Assembly (NCBI GenBank): GCA_009885995.1
Contig: VFJQ01000058.1
Location: 1 to 64,000, forward strand
Length of the DNA stretch: 64,000 nucleotides
Reading direction: 5' to 3'
Source of the DNA: Verrucomicrobiota bacterium
Lineage (GTDB): Bacteria; Verrucomicrobiota; Verrucomicrobiia; Chthoniobacterales; Chthoniobacteraceae
The notes beneath the pieces were generated by a model. The model worked only from the letters and a program-made list of their open reading frames with translations, was not told the DNA's origin and did not search any database. The position numbers and the translations under genes were made by a program. Below are positions 54,490-63,375 of this stretch, in pieces; the first letter of the stretch is position 1; the number at the start of each line of letters is the position of its first letter.

Positions 54490-55614
54490 ATGCCAGTCCC
54501 GCTGCTCGATCTCCGCCGCCAATACGCGCCGCTCAAGGCGCAGTTCCTCGCTGCCATCGAGGAGGTGTGCGATGCGCAGGCGCTCGTGCTGGGGCCGAAG
54601 ACGGAGGCGTTCGAGAAGGCGGTGGCGGGGTATGTGGGCGTGCCGCACGCGATCGGAGTGTCGAGCGGGACGGATGCGGAGCTGCTGATCCTCATGGCGC
54701 TCGGGATCGGGCCGGGGGATGTGGTGGTGACAACGCCTTACACGTTCTTCGCGACGGCGGGCTGCGTGGCGCGACTCGGGGCGCGGACGGTGTTCGTGGA
54801 TATCGACCCGGCGACTTACAACATCGATCCGCAGAAGCTCGCGGACGTGCTCGCGAAGACGCGCAACGTGAAGGCGATCATCCCGGTGCATCTCTACGGG
54901 CAGTGCGCGGACATGGGGGCGATCCTCGCGCTCGGGCGAAAATACGAGGTGCCGGTGATCGAGGACGCGGCGCAGGCGCTCGGGGCGCGGCATGCGCTCG
55001 GCGCGGCAGGGGCGATGGGCGAGGCGGGGTTCTACTCGTTTTATCCGACGAAGAATCTGGGGGCGTTCGGCGATGCGGGGATGCTGGTGTGCCGCGACGC
55101 GGCGCTGGCGGCGAAGTGCCGGGCGATGCGCAATCACGGGATGGAGCCGCGGTATTACCACTCGATGATCGGCGGGAACTTCCGCATCGATGCGCTGCAA
55201 AGCGCGGTGCTGCACGTGAAGCTGCCGCATCTCGATACGTGGAGCGCGAAGCGGCGGGCGCACGCGGCGGCGTATCGGAAGGCGCTCGCGGGGGAGTCGC
55301 GCATCGTGCTGCCGGTCGAGCAATGGGCCGAGAGCGGCGTGGCGAATCACCACATCTACAATCAATTCATCGTGCGTGTGCCGGGGCGTGAGCACGTGCG
55401 CGCGGCGCTGACGAAGGCGGGCGTGGGCTCGGAGATCTACTACCCGCTGCCGCTGCACATGCAGGAGTGCTTCGTGTCGCTCGGGTATCGCGAGGGTGAT
55501 TTCCCGGAATCGGAGAAGGCGGCGCGCGAGACGCTGGCGCTGCCGATCTTCCCGGAGCTGACGGCGGAAGAACATCGGGAAGTGGTGGCGCAACTTGTGG
55601 CCGCCTTGGGTTAG
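54490..55614 (+). CDS. DegT/DnrJ/EryC1-family PLP-dependent sugar aminotransferase
   Basis: The 374-residue product has the family signatures VPLLDLRRQYAPLKAQF, SGTDAELLILMALGIGPGD, PYTFFATAG, PVHLYGQCADM, VIEDAAQALGA and the PLP-lysine motif FYPTKNLGAFGDAGM (Lys188). Such enzymes aminate keto-sugars of nucleotide-linked sugars for surface polysaccharides, or serve antibiotic sugars. No other nucleotide-sugar gene lies next to it, so the product sugar is unknown. It shares strand with the sigma-like operon 41 nt downstream but is functionally distinct. Confidence 0.92.
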   Translation: MPVPLLDLRRQYAPLKAQFLAAIEEVCDAQALVLGPKTEAFEKAVAGYVGVPHAIGVSSGTDAELLILMALGIGPGDVVVTTPYTFFATAGCVARLGARTVFVDIDPATYNIDPQKLADVLAKTRNVKAIIPVHLYGQCADMGAILALGRKYEVPVIEDAAQALGARHALGAAGAMGEAGFYSFYPTKNLGAFGDAGMLVCRDAALAAKCRAMRNHGMEPRYYHSMIGGNFRIDALQSAVLHVKLPHLDTWSAKRRAHAAAYRKALAGESRIVLPVEQWAESGVANHHIYNQFIVRVPGREHVRAALTKAGVGSEIYYPLPLHMQECFVSLGYREGDFPESEKAARETLALPIFPELTAEEHREVVAQLVAALG

Positions 55615-55655
55615 CGGTTGTCGAATGCGGGCGGATGCGGCAATGAATCCGCATC

Positions 55656-56117
55656 TTGCATCCCGCCCCGATATCCAAAGCCACACTGGCCGAGTTCTAC
55701 CGGCTTGCCCTGCTGCTGACCGGCAACATCAAGAAGGCGGAGCGAGTCATGGCCGAGACATTGCGCGATGTGGAGGAGCAGCTTGGGGAGTTGCGGCATG
55801 AGGCGAACCGGCAGGCGTGGCTCGCATCGCGCATTCGGGAGCGGTGTCTGCGCGAAAACTCCGGCGGCGGGCAGCCCGTGCCGCGGCTGCTGCGCGCGGA
55901 GGAAGCGGATGAGGTCCTGCCGATCGAGGCGTTCATCGTGGCGCAGCACATCTCCACGCTGCCCGAGCCGGAGCGCAGCGCGCTGGCGTTGTTTTATTCG
56001 GATCTCTTCACGGCGGAGGAGATCGCGATGGTGCTGAAGGTGAATGTCGAAGAACTGGCCGAACTGCTGTCGCGGGCGCGGCAACAGCTCGCCGAAGCGA
56101 TGCAACCGAGCGCATGA
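55656..56117 (+). CDS. ECF-sigma-like protein (region 4 type)
   Basis: The 153-residue product, from a TTG at 55656, has TLAEFYRLALLLTGNIKKAE and RVMAETL, which recalls sigma region 2. The C-terminal part, LPEPERSALALFYSDLFTAEEIAMVLKVNVEELAELLSRARQQL, has the order of sigma region 4 (SxLPxxxRxxLxLxxxxGLSxxEIAxxL). The promoter-melting region 2 looks short and weak, so it may be a degenerate or non-canonical sigma factor. Its stop overlaps the next gene by four bases (ATGA), and that gene encodes a one-TM protein. This gives the classic sigma/anti-sigma arrangement. Confidence 0.65.
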   Translation: MHPAPISKATLAEFYRLALLLTGNIKKAERVMAETLRDVEEQLGELRHEANRQAWLASRIRERCLRENSGGGQPVPRLLRAEEADEVLPIEAFIVAQHISTLPEPERSALALFYSDLFTAEEIAMVLKVNVEELAELLSRARQQLAEAMQPSA

Positions 56118-56872
56118 ACGCGGAAGGCGCGCGCCAACTCATCCCGCTCTACCGCGCGGGCAAGCCGGTGGACTCGCGGGTGACGAAGGCGGTTCACTTT
56201 GCGGAGATGCACCCGGCGCTGCGGGAGGAACTCAATTGGCAGAAGGCATTCGACGAGGGGATCGTCGCGGTGATCCACTGCATCAGGCCGCCGGAAAATC
56301 TGCGGCAAAAGCTCCACGAGATCAGCCAGAGCGGGACGCCCGCGAAGGGCGTTGTGCGGGCGAACGTGTTCAACCCGGCGATCGTGAGCGCACTCCTCGG
56401 CGTGCTGCTGCTGGTGGGATTTCTCGCGTATTTGAAGATGGAGTCGGCGAAGGATTTTACCGGGAAGAACTGGGCCGAGAGCATGGTCGCACTGAATGAC
56501 CGGATGACCGGCGCCGAACTCGAGCCGACGAAACTCCCCGCCGGTGACCTGGTGGACAACATGATGCTGCGCGGCTTCGATCGATTCACGCTGCCGCCGG
56601 AGATCGCGCGCCTGCCTGCGGTCGGCTGGCGCGTCTTCCGTCATGAAGGGAACAAGGTCGCGCAGGTGGCGATCGAAGAGCATTCGCTCGTCGTCTTTGT
56701 GTTTCGTGCCTCGGATTTTGGCGTGCATCCGGGCGCGGAAAAGGGTTGGAAGGTATTCGACCACGAGCGCTGGGTGGCTGCGGCCACCGAGCGCGACGGT
56801 CTTTGCACCCTGATTTCCTTCCGCGGCGACCAAGCCGGGATGGAGAGCTTCCTCAAGTCACTCAAACCATGA
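56114..56872 (+). CDS. single-pass membrane protein, putative anti-sigma factor
   Basis: The 252-residue product has a cytoplasmic N-terminal part of about 90 residues (MNAEGARQLIPLYRAGKPVD, HPALREELNWQKAFDE) and one TM segment (AIVSALLGVLLLVGFLAYL, about 96-114). A periplasmic domain with FDRFTLPPEIARLPAVGWRVF, FRASDFGV and ATERDGLCTLISFRGDQAGM completes it. The topology and the four-base overlap with the sigma-like gene suggest that it sequesters the sigma factor. No zinc HxxxCxxC motif is present, so it is not a ZAS-type anti-sigma. The periplasmic part could sense a signal. Confidence 0.6.
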   Translation: MNAEGARQLIPLYRAGKPVDSRVTKAVHFAEMHPALREELNWQKAFDEGIVAVIHCIRPPENLRQKLHEISQSGTPAKGVVRANVFNPAIVSALLGVLLLVGFLAYLKMESAKDFTGKNWAESMVALNDRMTGAELEPTKLPAGDLVDNMMLRGFDRFTLPPEIARLPAVGWRVFRHEGNKVAQVAIEEHSLVVFVFRASDFGVHPGAEKGWKVFDHERWVAAATERDGLCTLISFRGDQAGMESFLKSLKP

Positions 56873-57375
56873 ATCGAATCCTGAATCTCTTGCTCCTCAC
56901 CGTCGCAGTGCTGCTGCTGCCGGGCTGCTGTTTCAACCATCATCGCGAATGGCGCGTGTGGAGCCCGGCGACGCCGAAGGAAAGCAAGGCGCTGCTTCGC
57001 AAGACCGATCCGCCACCGACGGCGCAGACTGCCTTCGATGGGCGATGGATCGGGCGCTGGACGAGCAACCGGCATCACAAACCATTTTCAAGCGAGATGG
57101 AGAGTGGGGAACTGCGCTGTGTCTTCACGAAGATCGATCCGTATCGCTACCGCGCGAATTTCCGCGCGGAGTGGATGCTCGGCGCGAGCGATTACCTCGC
57201 TGAGCTTTACGGCCAGCAGCGTGGCGGGACACTGCGCTTAAAGGGCGAGTCGGTCGTGAATCCGATCTTCGGCGGCAAGTATCGCTACGAAGGCACGGTG
57301 ACGGCGAATCATTTCAAGGTGAGCTACGACTCGAGCTACGACGCGGGCACGTTCGAGATGCGCAAGCTGCCCTGA
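56869..57375 (+). CDS. lipoprotein of unknown function, co-transcribed with the sigma-like pair
   Basis: The 168-residue product has a lipobox signal (MNRILNLLLLTVAVLLLPGC). A beta-rich domain follows: FDGRWIGRWTSNRHHKPFSS, GELRCVFTKIDPYRYRANFR, GGKYRYEGTVTANHFKVSYDS. The ATG overlaps the preceding stop (ATGA), so the three genes are coupled. The strand pattern resembles small lipocalin-like or DUF domains, but I do not recognise the family. Confidence 0.7.
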   Translation: MNRILNLLLLTVAVLLLPGCCFNHHREWRVWSPATPKESKALLRKTDPPPTAQTAFDGRWIGRWTSNRHHKPFSSEMESGELRCVFTKIDPYRYRANFRAEWMLGASDYLAELYGQQRGGTLRLKGESVVNPIFGGKYRYEGTVTANHFKVSYDSSYDAGTFEMRKLP

Positions 57376-57382
57376 GCGCCGC

Positions 57383-58054
57383 TCAGTCCTGCGGGATTTG
57401 CGGCGGATGCTCGGGCGAGAAGAGGATCGCCACGTTGCGATTCTGTGCGTCGAGCAGTTCGAGCTGGCGCGACTTGGCGGGCCAGTAGTCGCTGCAGCCC
57501 ACGCCTTGCAAGGTCTCCCGCGCTTCGTCGAAACGGCCGAGGTGCCGTTGTGCTTCCGCGCGGAAGAGGAGGATGTCTTCGTCCCACATCTCCTTCGTCA
57601 GCTCGATGAAGCGCTCTGCGTTTGCCACCGCATCGGGTGAAGTGGGATGCCCGGCGGGATGCTCCGGCTCGCGGAAGGTGTCGTTGCCGCGCCACCACGC
57701 GAAGACGCGCAGTTCGAGCTCGAGATCGGTCGTGGGTGCGAGGCCCCCGTGCAGAGCTTCGAAGCAATCGGCTTCGCTGAGCGGCCCGACGTGCGGCGCA
57801 TCCTTAAACTCGCCCGCCGACTCGCTCGTGTCGCCGAGCGACACAAAGCCGAGCTGCCGCGCGCTGGCCACCCAGTAGATCTTTTTGCAGTGCGCGCAGC
57901 GGGTGATGCGCGGCGCACGCGGCATCATCGGAGCGTCCATCCATCCATCGGTCCACGTGATCGCGCCGATGGTATTGCCCGAGATGAGCTGGAAGACCCG
58001 CGCCGGCGTGTCGCAATACGGGCAGGCGATGATGATGTCGGCGTCGGGGATCAT
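57383..58054 (-). CDS. hypothetical protein with N-terminal zinc ribbon
   Basis: The 223-residue product starts MIPDADIIIACPYCDTPARV. It has a second CxxC in RITRCAHCKKIYWV (Cys52/Cys55), so a four-cysteine zinc ribbon spans about residues 11-55. The C-terminal half looks helical with a TPR-like stretch (ILLFRAEAQRHLGRFDEARETLQGV). No signal peptide is present. Its role is unknown. A protein-binding or RNA/DNA-binding role would fit the ribbon, but that is speculative. It is convergent with the lipoprotein gene. Confidence 0.65.
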   Translation of the reverse strand: MIPDADIIIACPYCDTPARVFQLISGNTIGAITWTDGWMDAPMMPRAPRITRCAHCKKIYWVASARQLGFVSLGDTSESAGEFKDAPHVGPLSEADCFEALHGGLAPTTDLELELRVFAWWRGNDTFREPEHPAGHPTSPDAVANAERFIELTKEMWDEDILLFRAEAQRHLGRFDEARETLQGVGCSDYWPAKSRQLELLDAQNRNVAILFSPEHPPQIPQD

Positions 58055-58096
58055 GGCGCCAGATTCGCAGCCGCCGGCAGCGGTGCAAGCAGCAGC

Positions 58097-58561
58097 TCAG
58101 CGCGAGAGATCTTCCTGCCCGAGAATCGGGAAGCCCTCTTGCTTGAGCACGGCCACGGCCACGTCGTTGTCCTCGACGTGCAAGGCCAGGGCTGCTTTCC
58201 CGCGCGGGCGGGTGAGCAGTGCATAGCTGCCGAAGATGTTGCACTCGGCGGCGAGCAAGGCGTGGAGGAGGCGGCCGAGTTCGCTCGCGCCTTCCTTGAG
58301 CTCGACGACGACAAGATCGCAGATCGATGCCGGCGTTCCGGTTTCCATGAAGGCCTCCTCGACGGTCTCCGGGTCGCTCACGACGATGCGCACGATCGCG
58401 GTATCGGCGCTGTCTTGCACGGCGAGCGCGAGCACATCGACGCCGCGCTCATTGAGTAGCCGCACGACGTCCATCAGCGCGCCGACCTTGTTCGGGAGGA
58501 AGACGGAAAACTGAGTGACGCGCGGAGCGCCTGCCTTTTCGGTGGTCTCGGAGTCGGGCAT
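58097..58561 (-). CDS. tandem ACT-domain protein
   Basis: The 154-residue product carries two ACT domains. The first shows VTQFSVFLPNKVGALMDVVRLLNERGVDVLALAVQDSAD. The second covers ASELGRLLHALLAAECNIFGSYAL and the following strands. ACT domains bind amino acids and regulate metabolic enzymes. Stand-alone tandem copies like this occur near amino-acid metabolism genes, but here the neighbours are uninformative. It lies 42 nt upstream of the zinc-ribbon gene on the same strand. Confidence 0.85.
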   Translation of the reverse strand: MPDSETTEKAGAPRVTQFSVFLPNKVGALMDVVRLLNERGVDVLALAVQDSADTAIVRIVVSDPETVEEAFMETGTPASICDLVVVELKEGASELGRLLHALLAAECNIFGSYALLTRPRGKAALALHVEDNDVAVAVLKQEGFPILGQEDLSR

Positions 58562-58567
58562 CGCAGC

Positions 58568-59005
58568 CTACTTGTAGGAGCAGACGAGGCAGTAAGCCGT
58601 CGGCTCGCCCTCGAGTTCCTCGACCTTCACGTAGTAGGGTCCGCTCGCGAGCGGCGAGAAGCCGATGGCGGCCGTGAAGCCCTCTTGATACGGCTCCTCG
58701 ATTTGGAGCGCGGCGCCGGTCTCGTCGTAAGCCGTGACGGCCATCTTCTTCGCTTTGTCCGTCCCGGACACGGCGAAGTAGTATTCGTTCCCGGCGTAGA
58801 GATTCACTTGGATGACCTTCGCTTCGCCGGGCTTGATCGGGCCGGACCAGTGACCGTCACGCAACTTGAAGCCTTCATTGGTGAAGGCGCCGGCGAGTTC
58901 GAGCGCACTCTTGCGAGCGGAGACTTCGTCGTCGGAAGCTGTGGACGCCACAGCGAGCGCGGCGGCGGAGAGGAGTGGGAGCAGGAACGAGCAGCGGCGA
59001 TTCAT
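58568..59005 (-). CDS. small exported protein of unknown function
   Basis: The 145-residue product has a signal peptide (MNRRCSFLLPLLSAAALAVASTA). A compact beta-rich domain follows (IKPGEAKVIQVNLYAGNEYY, GFSPLASGPYYVKVEELEGE). The fold resembles pre-peptidase C-terminal (PPC)-like sandwiches, by eye only. Its ATG overlaps the upstream gene's TGA by four bases, so the two exported proteins are co-translated and may act together. Confidence 0.65.
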   Translation of the reverse strand: MNRRCSFLLPLLSAAALAVASTASDDEVSARKSALELAGAFTNEGFKLRDGHWSGPIKPGEAKVIQVNLYAGNEYYFAVSGTDKAKKMAVTAYDETGAALQIEEPYQEGFTAAIGFSPLASGPYYVKVEELEGEPTAYCLVCSYK

Positions 59006-59814
59006 TTGAGATCCTTCTTGGCGATATCCTTCACGAGTTCCCCGGCGAGTGCGGCCACTTTTTTCACCGCGGCCGCGTCCGGTGTGGTCTCACGTGGGAA
59101 GGTCACGGCGAGGGTCAATTCGTTGAGTTTCATCCTCGCTCGCTTCACGGCGGGATCGTCTCGAAGTTTGTCCGGCAGCGCATCGAGCTTCGCGGCGAGG
59201 AAGGTAACGACGCCCGGCTGGCGGATGAGCTTCGCGCCGTCTGGCGTGTAGTTCCCTGCGATGAGCGAGGCGACCACTTCGGTCCCGCGTGCCCAGCCGC
59301 CGACGGTCACCAGGGTGATGAGGTCCTTGTCGGCGTTCTCGGAAAACTTGCCCTTCACTTCGTTCTGCGTCGCCTCGAGTTCCTCACGCAGCACGTCCCA
59401 CTGGCCGTCATCGGCAAACTCCGTGAGGCTCTTGCCGCGATTGACGATCTCGTCCTTCACCCCGAGCGGCTTGGCGAGGTCGATGATGTCTTTGCCGACG
59501 TTCTTCACGGCCTGTTTGTCCTCAGCCTCGACAGCGACGTAACCGTCAGCGATGAGCGTCCCGAGGTTCATCGCCTGCTGCGCGCGGCTGGAGAAATTCG
59601 TCGGGATCGGCGGGCGCGCTTTCGATGCCCAGTCCATCTTTCCGGTCTTGTTGAGCGCGGCCATGAACTCGCCTGGAGTCGGGATCGTGAAATCGTCCGT
59701 GCGCGCCGCGGTCTTGAGCTGCTCCGCGGAGAGTTCGGGAGCCTGGGCGGCGGCAAAGCTCGATAAACACAAGGCACCGAGGCCGGCAGCGTAGTTTCGA
59801 TTCAAACGGAGCAT
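59002..59814 (-). CDS. exported alpha-helical protein of unknown function
   Basis: The 270-residue product starts at ATG 59814 with a signal peptide (MLRLNRNYAAGLGALCLSSFAAA). A mainly helical domain follows (TPGEFMAALNKTGKMDWASK, NLGTLIADGYVAVEAEDKQA, VKNVGKDIIDLAKPLGV). The longer frame from 59889 overlaps the purS promoter side and would bury the signal. No known motif stands out. It couples by a four-base overlap to the small exported protein downstream and is divergent from purS with a 115-nt gap. Confidence 0.65.
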   Translation of the reverse strand: MLRLNRNYAAGLGALCLSSFAAAQAPELSAEQLKTAARTDDFTIPTPGEFMAALNKTGKMDWASKARPPIPTNFSSRAQQAMNLGTLIADGYVAVEAEDKQAVKNVGKDIIDLAKPLGVKDEIVNRGKSLTEFADDGQWDVLREELEATQNEVKGKFSENADKDLITLVTVGGWARGTEVVASLIAGNYTPDGAKLIRQPGVVTFLAAKLDALPDKLRDDPAVKRARMKLNELTLAVTFPRETTPDAAAVKKVAALAGELVKDIAKKDLK

Positions 59815-59929
59815 GGGCTTACTTAGGTGGTGGGCGAGCATGGTGTCGAGTGCCGATTGAAGGTTTGGCCGCCTTGGGACACTCCGCACTCGACAGCGTT
59901 CAACCTCCGCCTACGGTCCGCGCTCCTTT

Positions 59930-60160
59930 ATGAAAGCGAAAGTCATCGTGATGCCAAAGCAGAGCATTCTCGACCCGCAGGGAGTCGCCGTCCGCGACGC
60001 CGTGCAGCACCACGGCCTGCCCGCGGTGAAAAGCGTGCGTGTCGGCAAGATGATCGAGATGGAACTCGACGGCGCGTTTAGCGAAGAGCAGCTCCACGAA
60101 GTCTGCCGCGACCTGCTGAGCAACCCGGTGATCGAGGACTACCAGCTCGTCGTCGAGTAG
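59930..60160 (+). CDS. purS: phosphoribosylformylglycinamidine synthase subunit PurS
   Basis: The 76-residue product (MKAKVIVMPKQSILDPQGVA...) has the normal PurS length and the VRVGKMIEMELDG strand. PurS forms the small bridging subunit of the three-part FGAM synthase (PurS-PurQ-PurL) in de novo purine synthesis. purQ starts immediately after its stop. purL is not present in the window. Confidence 0.95.
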   Translation: MKAKVIVMPKQSILDPQGVAVRDAVQHHGLPAVKSVRVGKMIEMELDGAFSEEQLHEVCRDLLSNPVIEDYQLVVE

Positions 60161-60862
60161 ATGAAAGCTGCCGTTCTCCGCTTCCCCGGCTCGAATTGCG
60201 ACCAGGACGCGCACCTCGCGCTCCGCGAGCTCGGCGTCGATGTCGATTACGTCTGGCACAAGGACACGTCGCTCGGCGGTGCGGACCTCATCGTCGTGCC
60301 CGGCGGTTTCAGCTACGGCGATTATTTGCGCTGTGGCGCCATCGCGCGCTTCTCGCCGATCATGCCGGCGCTCAAAGACGCCGCGAAGAACGGCGCGCAC
60401 GTCCTCGGCATCTGCAACGGCTTCCAGATCCTCTGCGAAGCGCACCTGCTCCCCGGCGCGCTCATCCGCAATCGCGACCTCCATTTCATCTGCGAGCACG
60501 TCCGCGTGCGTGTGGAAAACTACGAGACCCCGTGGACCAACGCCGCCGTGACCGGCACTGTCCTGCGCATCCCGATCGCGCACGGCGAAGGCAGCTACAC
60601 CGCCGACGCCGCGACGTTGAAAGAACTCAACCGCAACCGCCAGGTGCTCGTTCGTTATGTCGATGCACGCGGCGCCGTGACGGCCGACGCAAACCCGAAT
60701 GGCTCGCTCGAAAACATCGCCGGCATCTGCAACGCCGCGCGCAACGTCTTCGGCCTCATGCCGCACCCCGAGCGCGCCTGCGACCCGCGCCTCGGCAGCG
60801 TGGATGGACGCATCATTTTCCAAAGCGTCCTCGCGCGCCTCGGCGTGAAAGCGGCGGCGTGA
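60161..60862 (+). CDS. purQ: phosphoribosylformylglycinamidine synthase glutaminase subunit PurQ
   Basis: The 233-residue class I glutamine amidotransferase has the N-terminal [27 protein letters not shown], nucleophile Cys85 in [10 protein letters not shown], and the His-Glu pair in LMPHPERA. It supplies ammonia from glutamine to PurL. It is directly downstream of purS with no gap, which implies translational coupling. The length is normal and the catalytic triad is complete. Confidence 0.96.
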   Translation: MKAAVLRFPGSNCDQDAHLALRELGVDVDYVWHKDTSLGGADLIVVPGGFSYGDYLRCGAIARFSPIMPALKDAAKNGAHVLGICNGFQILCEAHLLPGALIRNRDLHFICEHVRVRVENYETPWTNAAVTGTVLRIPIAHGEGSYTADAATLKELNRNRQVLVRYVDARGAVTADANPNGSLENIAGICNAARNVFGLMPHPERACDPRLGSVDGRIIFQSVLARLGVKAAA

Positions 60863-60916
60863 GGTGAAGCCTCGACTTCATCGCGATTCGGCGGCACGTT
60901 CGCGGCGTCATCCATT

Positions 60917-61522
60917 ATGCCCACGAGCCTGCAACCCGTCTCCTGGCAGCGTATGAGCGACGCCGTTGAAAATGTGCGCCGGCGCCTGTTCCGCGCCGCT
61001 GCTGCGCTCGATGCGGCTCGCGTGCCCTATGCCGTCATCGGCGGAAACGCCGTCGCCGCGTGGGTGTCGCGCGACGATGAAGCCGCCGTGCGCAACACCC
61101 GCGACGTGGACTTGCTCCTGCGCCGCGAAGACCTCCCCGCCGCGACGCGCGCGTTGGAAGATGCCGGCTTCGTCCATCGTCGCGTTGCATCGCTCGGGCA
61201 GGCGGGCGCGATGGAGGTCTTCCTCGACGGTGTCGGGGGCAAAGTGCGTGATGCCGTGCACATCTTTTTCGCCGCCGAGAAAACTCGGCCCGATCAATCC
61301 GAGCCCAACGCGCAGGTCGAGCAGAGCGAAGACGCCGGCGACTTCCGCCTCATCTCCCTCGAAGCGCTCGTCCGGATGAAACTCTCCGCCTTTCGCGACA
61401 AGGACCGTGTCCATCTGCGCGATCTCGCTTCCGTCGGTCTCGTCGATGCGGCGTGGCTGCCGAGCCTCTCCGTCGAATTGCGCGCACGACTCGCGCAGAT
61501 TTTAGCGTCACCCGAGGACTGA
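60917..61522 (+). CDS. nucleotidyltransferase-fold protein
   Basis: The 201-residue product has the short nucleotidyltransferase signature [13 protein letters not shown] followed by [13 protein letters not shown], where GG...DxD binds metal and nucleotide. The C-terminal part [25 protein letters not shown] is typical of AbiEii/MNT-like or DUF6036 proteins. Relatives include antitoxin-neutralised toxins and housekeeping-like enzymes. No obvious partner gene lies next to it, so a toxin-antitoxin role is not supported. The start is the ATG at 60917; a second ATG lies 12 codons in. Confidence 0.8.
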   Translation: MPTSLQPVSWQRMSDAVENVRRRLFRAAAALDAARVPYAVIGGNAVAAWVSRDDEAAVRNTRDVDLLLRREDLPAATRALEDAGFVHRRVASLGQAGAMEVFLDGVGGKVRDAVHIFFAAEKTRPDQSEPNAQVEQSEDAGDFRLISLEALVRMKLSAFRDKDRVHLRDLASVGLVDAAWLPSLSVELRARLAQILASPED

Positions 61523-61542
61523 CACCGCCCACCCGCGCGCGC

Positions 61543-62446
61543 TCACTTCTTTCCCGCCGCCTGCTTCGCGTCGTAGTCGCGCCAGAAGTCGGCGACTTTC
61601 GTGTTGGCGGAGTGTTGGCGGAGTTGCGAAGGGCACCGCCAACCTGGTAGCCGAGGGCATCCAGGCGGGGCAGGGTGCGCAATGTTTCAATGCCGGCGGC
61701 GTTGGCGGGGAGAACGATCGCTTCCAGATTTTGGCACGCGGCCAGTGGACGCACGTCCGTCACGCTCGAGCCGCGTAGAAAAATGATCCTGAGTGGCGTG
61801 TCGAGCAGGGGTGAGAGGTCGGTCACTTTCGTGCTAATTATGTTGAGCCACTCGATGCGGGTGCCAGCGAGTGGGGCGAGGCTTTCGATCTGGCTGCCGG
61901 CGGCGTGGAGTTCGATCAACGGGCACTTCGCCACGGGCGTGAGGTCGCGGATGCCGGTGTTGGCGATCTTCAGGATGGCGACGGGCAGACCCTCGAGAAA
62001 GCGCACGTCGCGCAGCGGCGTCCCGCTCAGGTCGGCCTCGAAGAATTCGCCGCGGGTGGAGGTCAGGTGCTTGCCGGGCGTGAAGCACGCGCCCTGCTCG
62101 GCGAAGGCGGCGGCGAATTTCTTCTCCGCGGCTTTGAGTTCGTCTTAGTGTTTCCAAAAGCGCGGGGTGGGGATGCGGGGGACGGTCGAGGTAGTATCAG
62201 TCTTGCTGAGCCACTTTAGCGATCGGATACCGGGATGACGGCGCAGAAAATCGAGATCAGTGACGTTCAGCGGAAGATCCACAAATTGAAGTTGAGGCAA
62301 GCGTTCGATGATGTGCAGATCGGTGAGTGACGAACAGCCCGCGAGATACAGTTCTCTGAGCGGGAGTCCTTCCAGCAGTGCGAGGTTTGCAACCCCCGTT
62401 TCATCCAAGCTGAGGCTCTCCAATGGCAAACCGCGCAAGGGGGAAA
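61543..62446 (-). pseudogene. leucine-rich-repeat gene remnant with nonsense codon and 11-bp duplication
   Basis: On the minus strand LRR units of the Verrucomicrobia/Planctomycetes type are clear (ISPLRGLPLESLSLDETGVA, LREYL-like ELYLAGC, IKNT-like VAILKIANTGIRDLTPVA, WLNIISTKVTDLSPLLDTPL). In frame, TAA at 62145-62147 follows RFWKH. The sense then resumes as DELKAAEKKFAAAFAEQG and more repeats. Near the end a perfect tandem duplication of TGTTGGCGGAG (61602-61612 and 61613-61623) shifts the frame. Removing one copy restores NTKVADFWRDYDAKQAAGKK and a stop at 61543-61545. The gene is therefore broken twice. Its 5' side runs into an esterase relic. Confidence 0.75.
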
Positions 62447-63375
62447 TGTCCCGGGTCTTTGGGCCGGTGGCTCTGGCCTGCGATCCTGCGACATCGGCCA
62501 GCCGTGGCCGTGGCCTTCGAGTTGGTAGTAGACCAAAGGCGCTTTGCATTCCCAACGCTCGGCGTGGACGCGCGTGCAGTCTTTTGGGTCGCTGTCCGGC
62601 AAGTCCCATCTCTTCGATTGGGCGACGCATTCATTCAATTCTCGCCAGTGCGCGACGGTAGCATCCGCGGAGAGCGATTTAGCGGTGCCTTCGTAGCGCA
62701 CGATCGGGTCCACGGTGCCGAGCATGATGATCATCGGCACCGGCCGCGATGGCTTCGGCCATGTAGCTGACGCGGACTTCGGCAGCGTGGCCACGAGGAC
62801 GCCTGCACCTGCGAGCCGATCAGCTAACTGGCACACGAGGCGATACGTCATCATGCCGCCATTCGATCCGCCGGTGATGTAGATGCGCTTCGCGTCGGCG
62901 ATGCCATCCGCGATGAGCGTGTCGAACATGGTTTTGAAGAATCCGATGTCGTCCGCCTCGCTGGAGAAGTTCCGCACGAAGTAGGCATCCGGCACCCCGA
63001 TGTTTCAACCCTTCAAGCCCGACGGATACACCACGACGAAGCCCTCACGGTGGCGATCTTGGTGTAGTCGCTCTTGTAATCCATCTGCAAGCCGCTGTTG
63101 GCCGCGCCGCCGTGCAGCGCGAAGACTGCCGGCGCGGGCTTGCCCTTCACCGCGGCCGGCACATGCAGGAAAAACTCACGCTCCACTTCGCCAACTTTGA
63201 GCGTGCGTCGTTCGAGATTCGCCGGCACGGGCAGCTTCTTGTTTTGAGTCTGCGCCTGTCGTTTCTTCAACGTGTCGTTCAAAGATGACGGACAGGCTTT
63301 GGGCGCGTCGCTCGTCTGTGCCATGGCGGCGGCTAACAGTGATGCGAGCACGAGGAGGGTGCAAAGTGCTTTCAT
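62447..63375 (-). pseudogene. PHB-depolymerase/LpqC-type secreted esterase remnant
   Basis: The minus strand starts with a signal peptide (MKALCTLLVLASLLAAAMAQ) and reads FALHGGAANSGLQMDYKSDY, the family's oxyanion segment. The frame then shifts. The next frame gives EGFVVVYPSGLKG, a TGA at 63005-63007 where a Trp is expected, then NIGVPDAYFVRNFSSEADDI, nucleophile motif ITGGSNGGMM (catalytic Ser) and LEGHGHGWPM (catalytic His). A further shift near 62500 gives ATGPKTRDI, the usual family end, after which LRR sequence begins. At least two frameshifts and one nonsense codon make it inactive. It overlaps the next esterase gene by four bases (ATGA). Confidence 0.78.

Noticed and set aside
60917-61522. 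Toxin of an AbiE-type toxin-antitoxin pair
   Set aside because: The nucleotidyltransferase fold is present, but no antitoxin-like gene lies next to it. The neighbours are purQ and an LRR relic.
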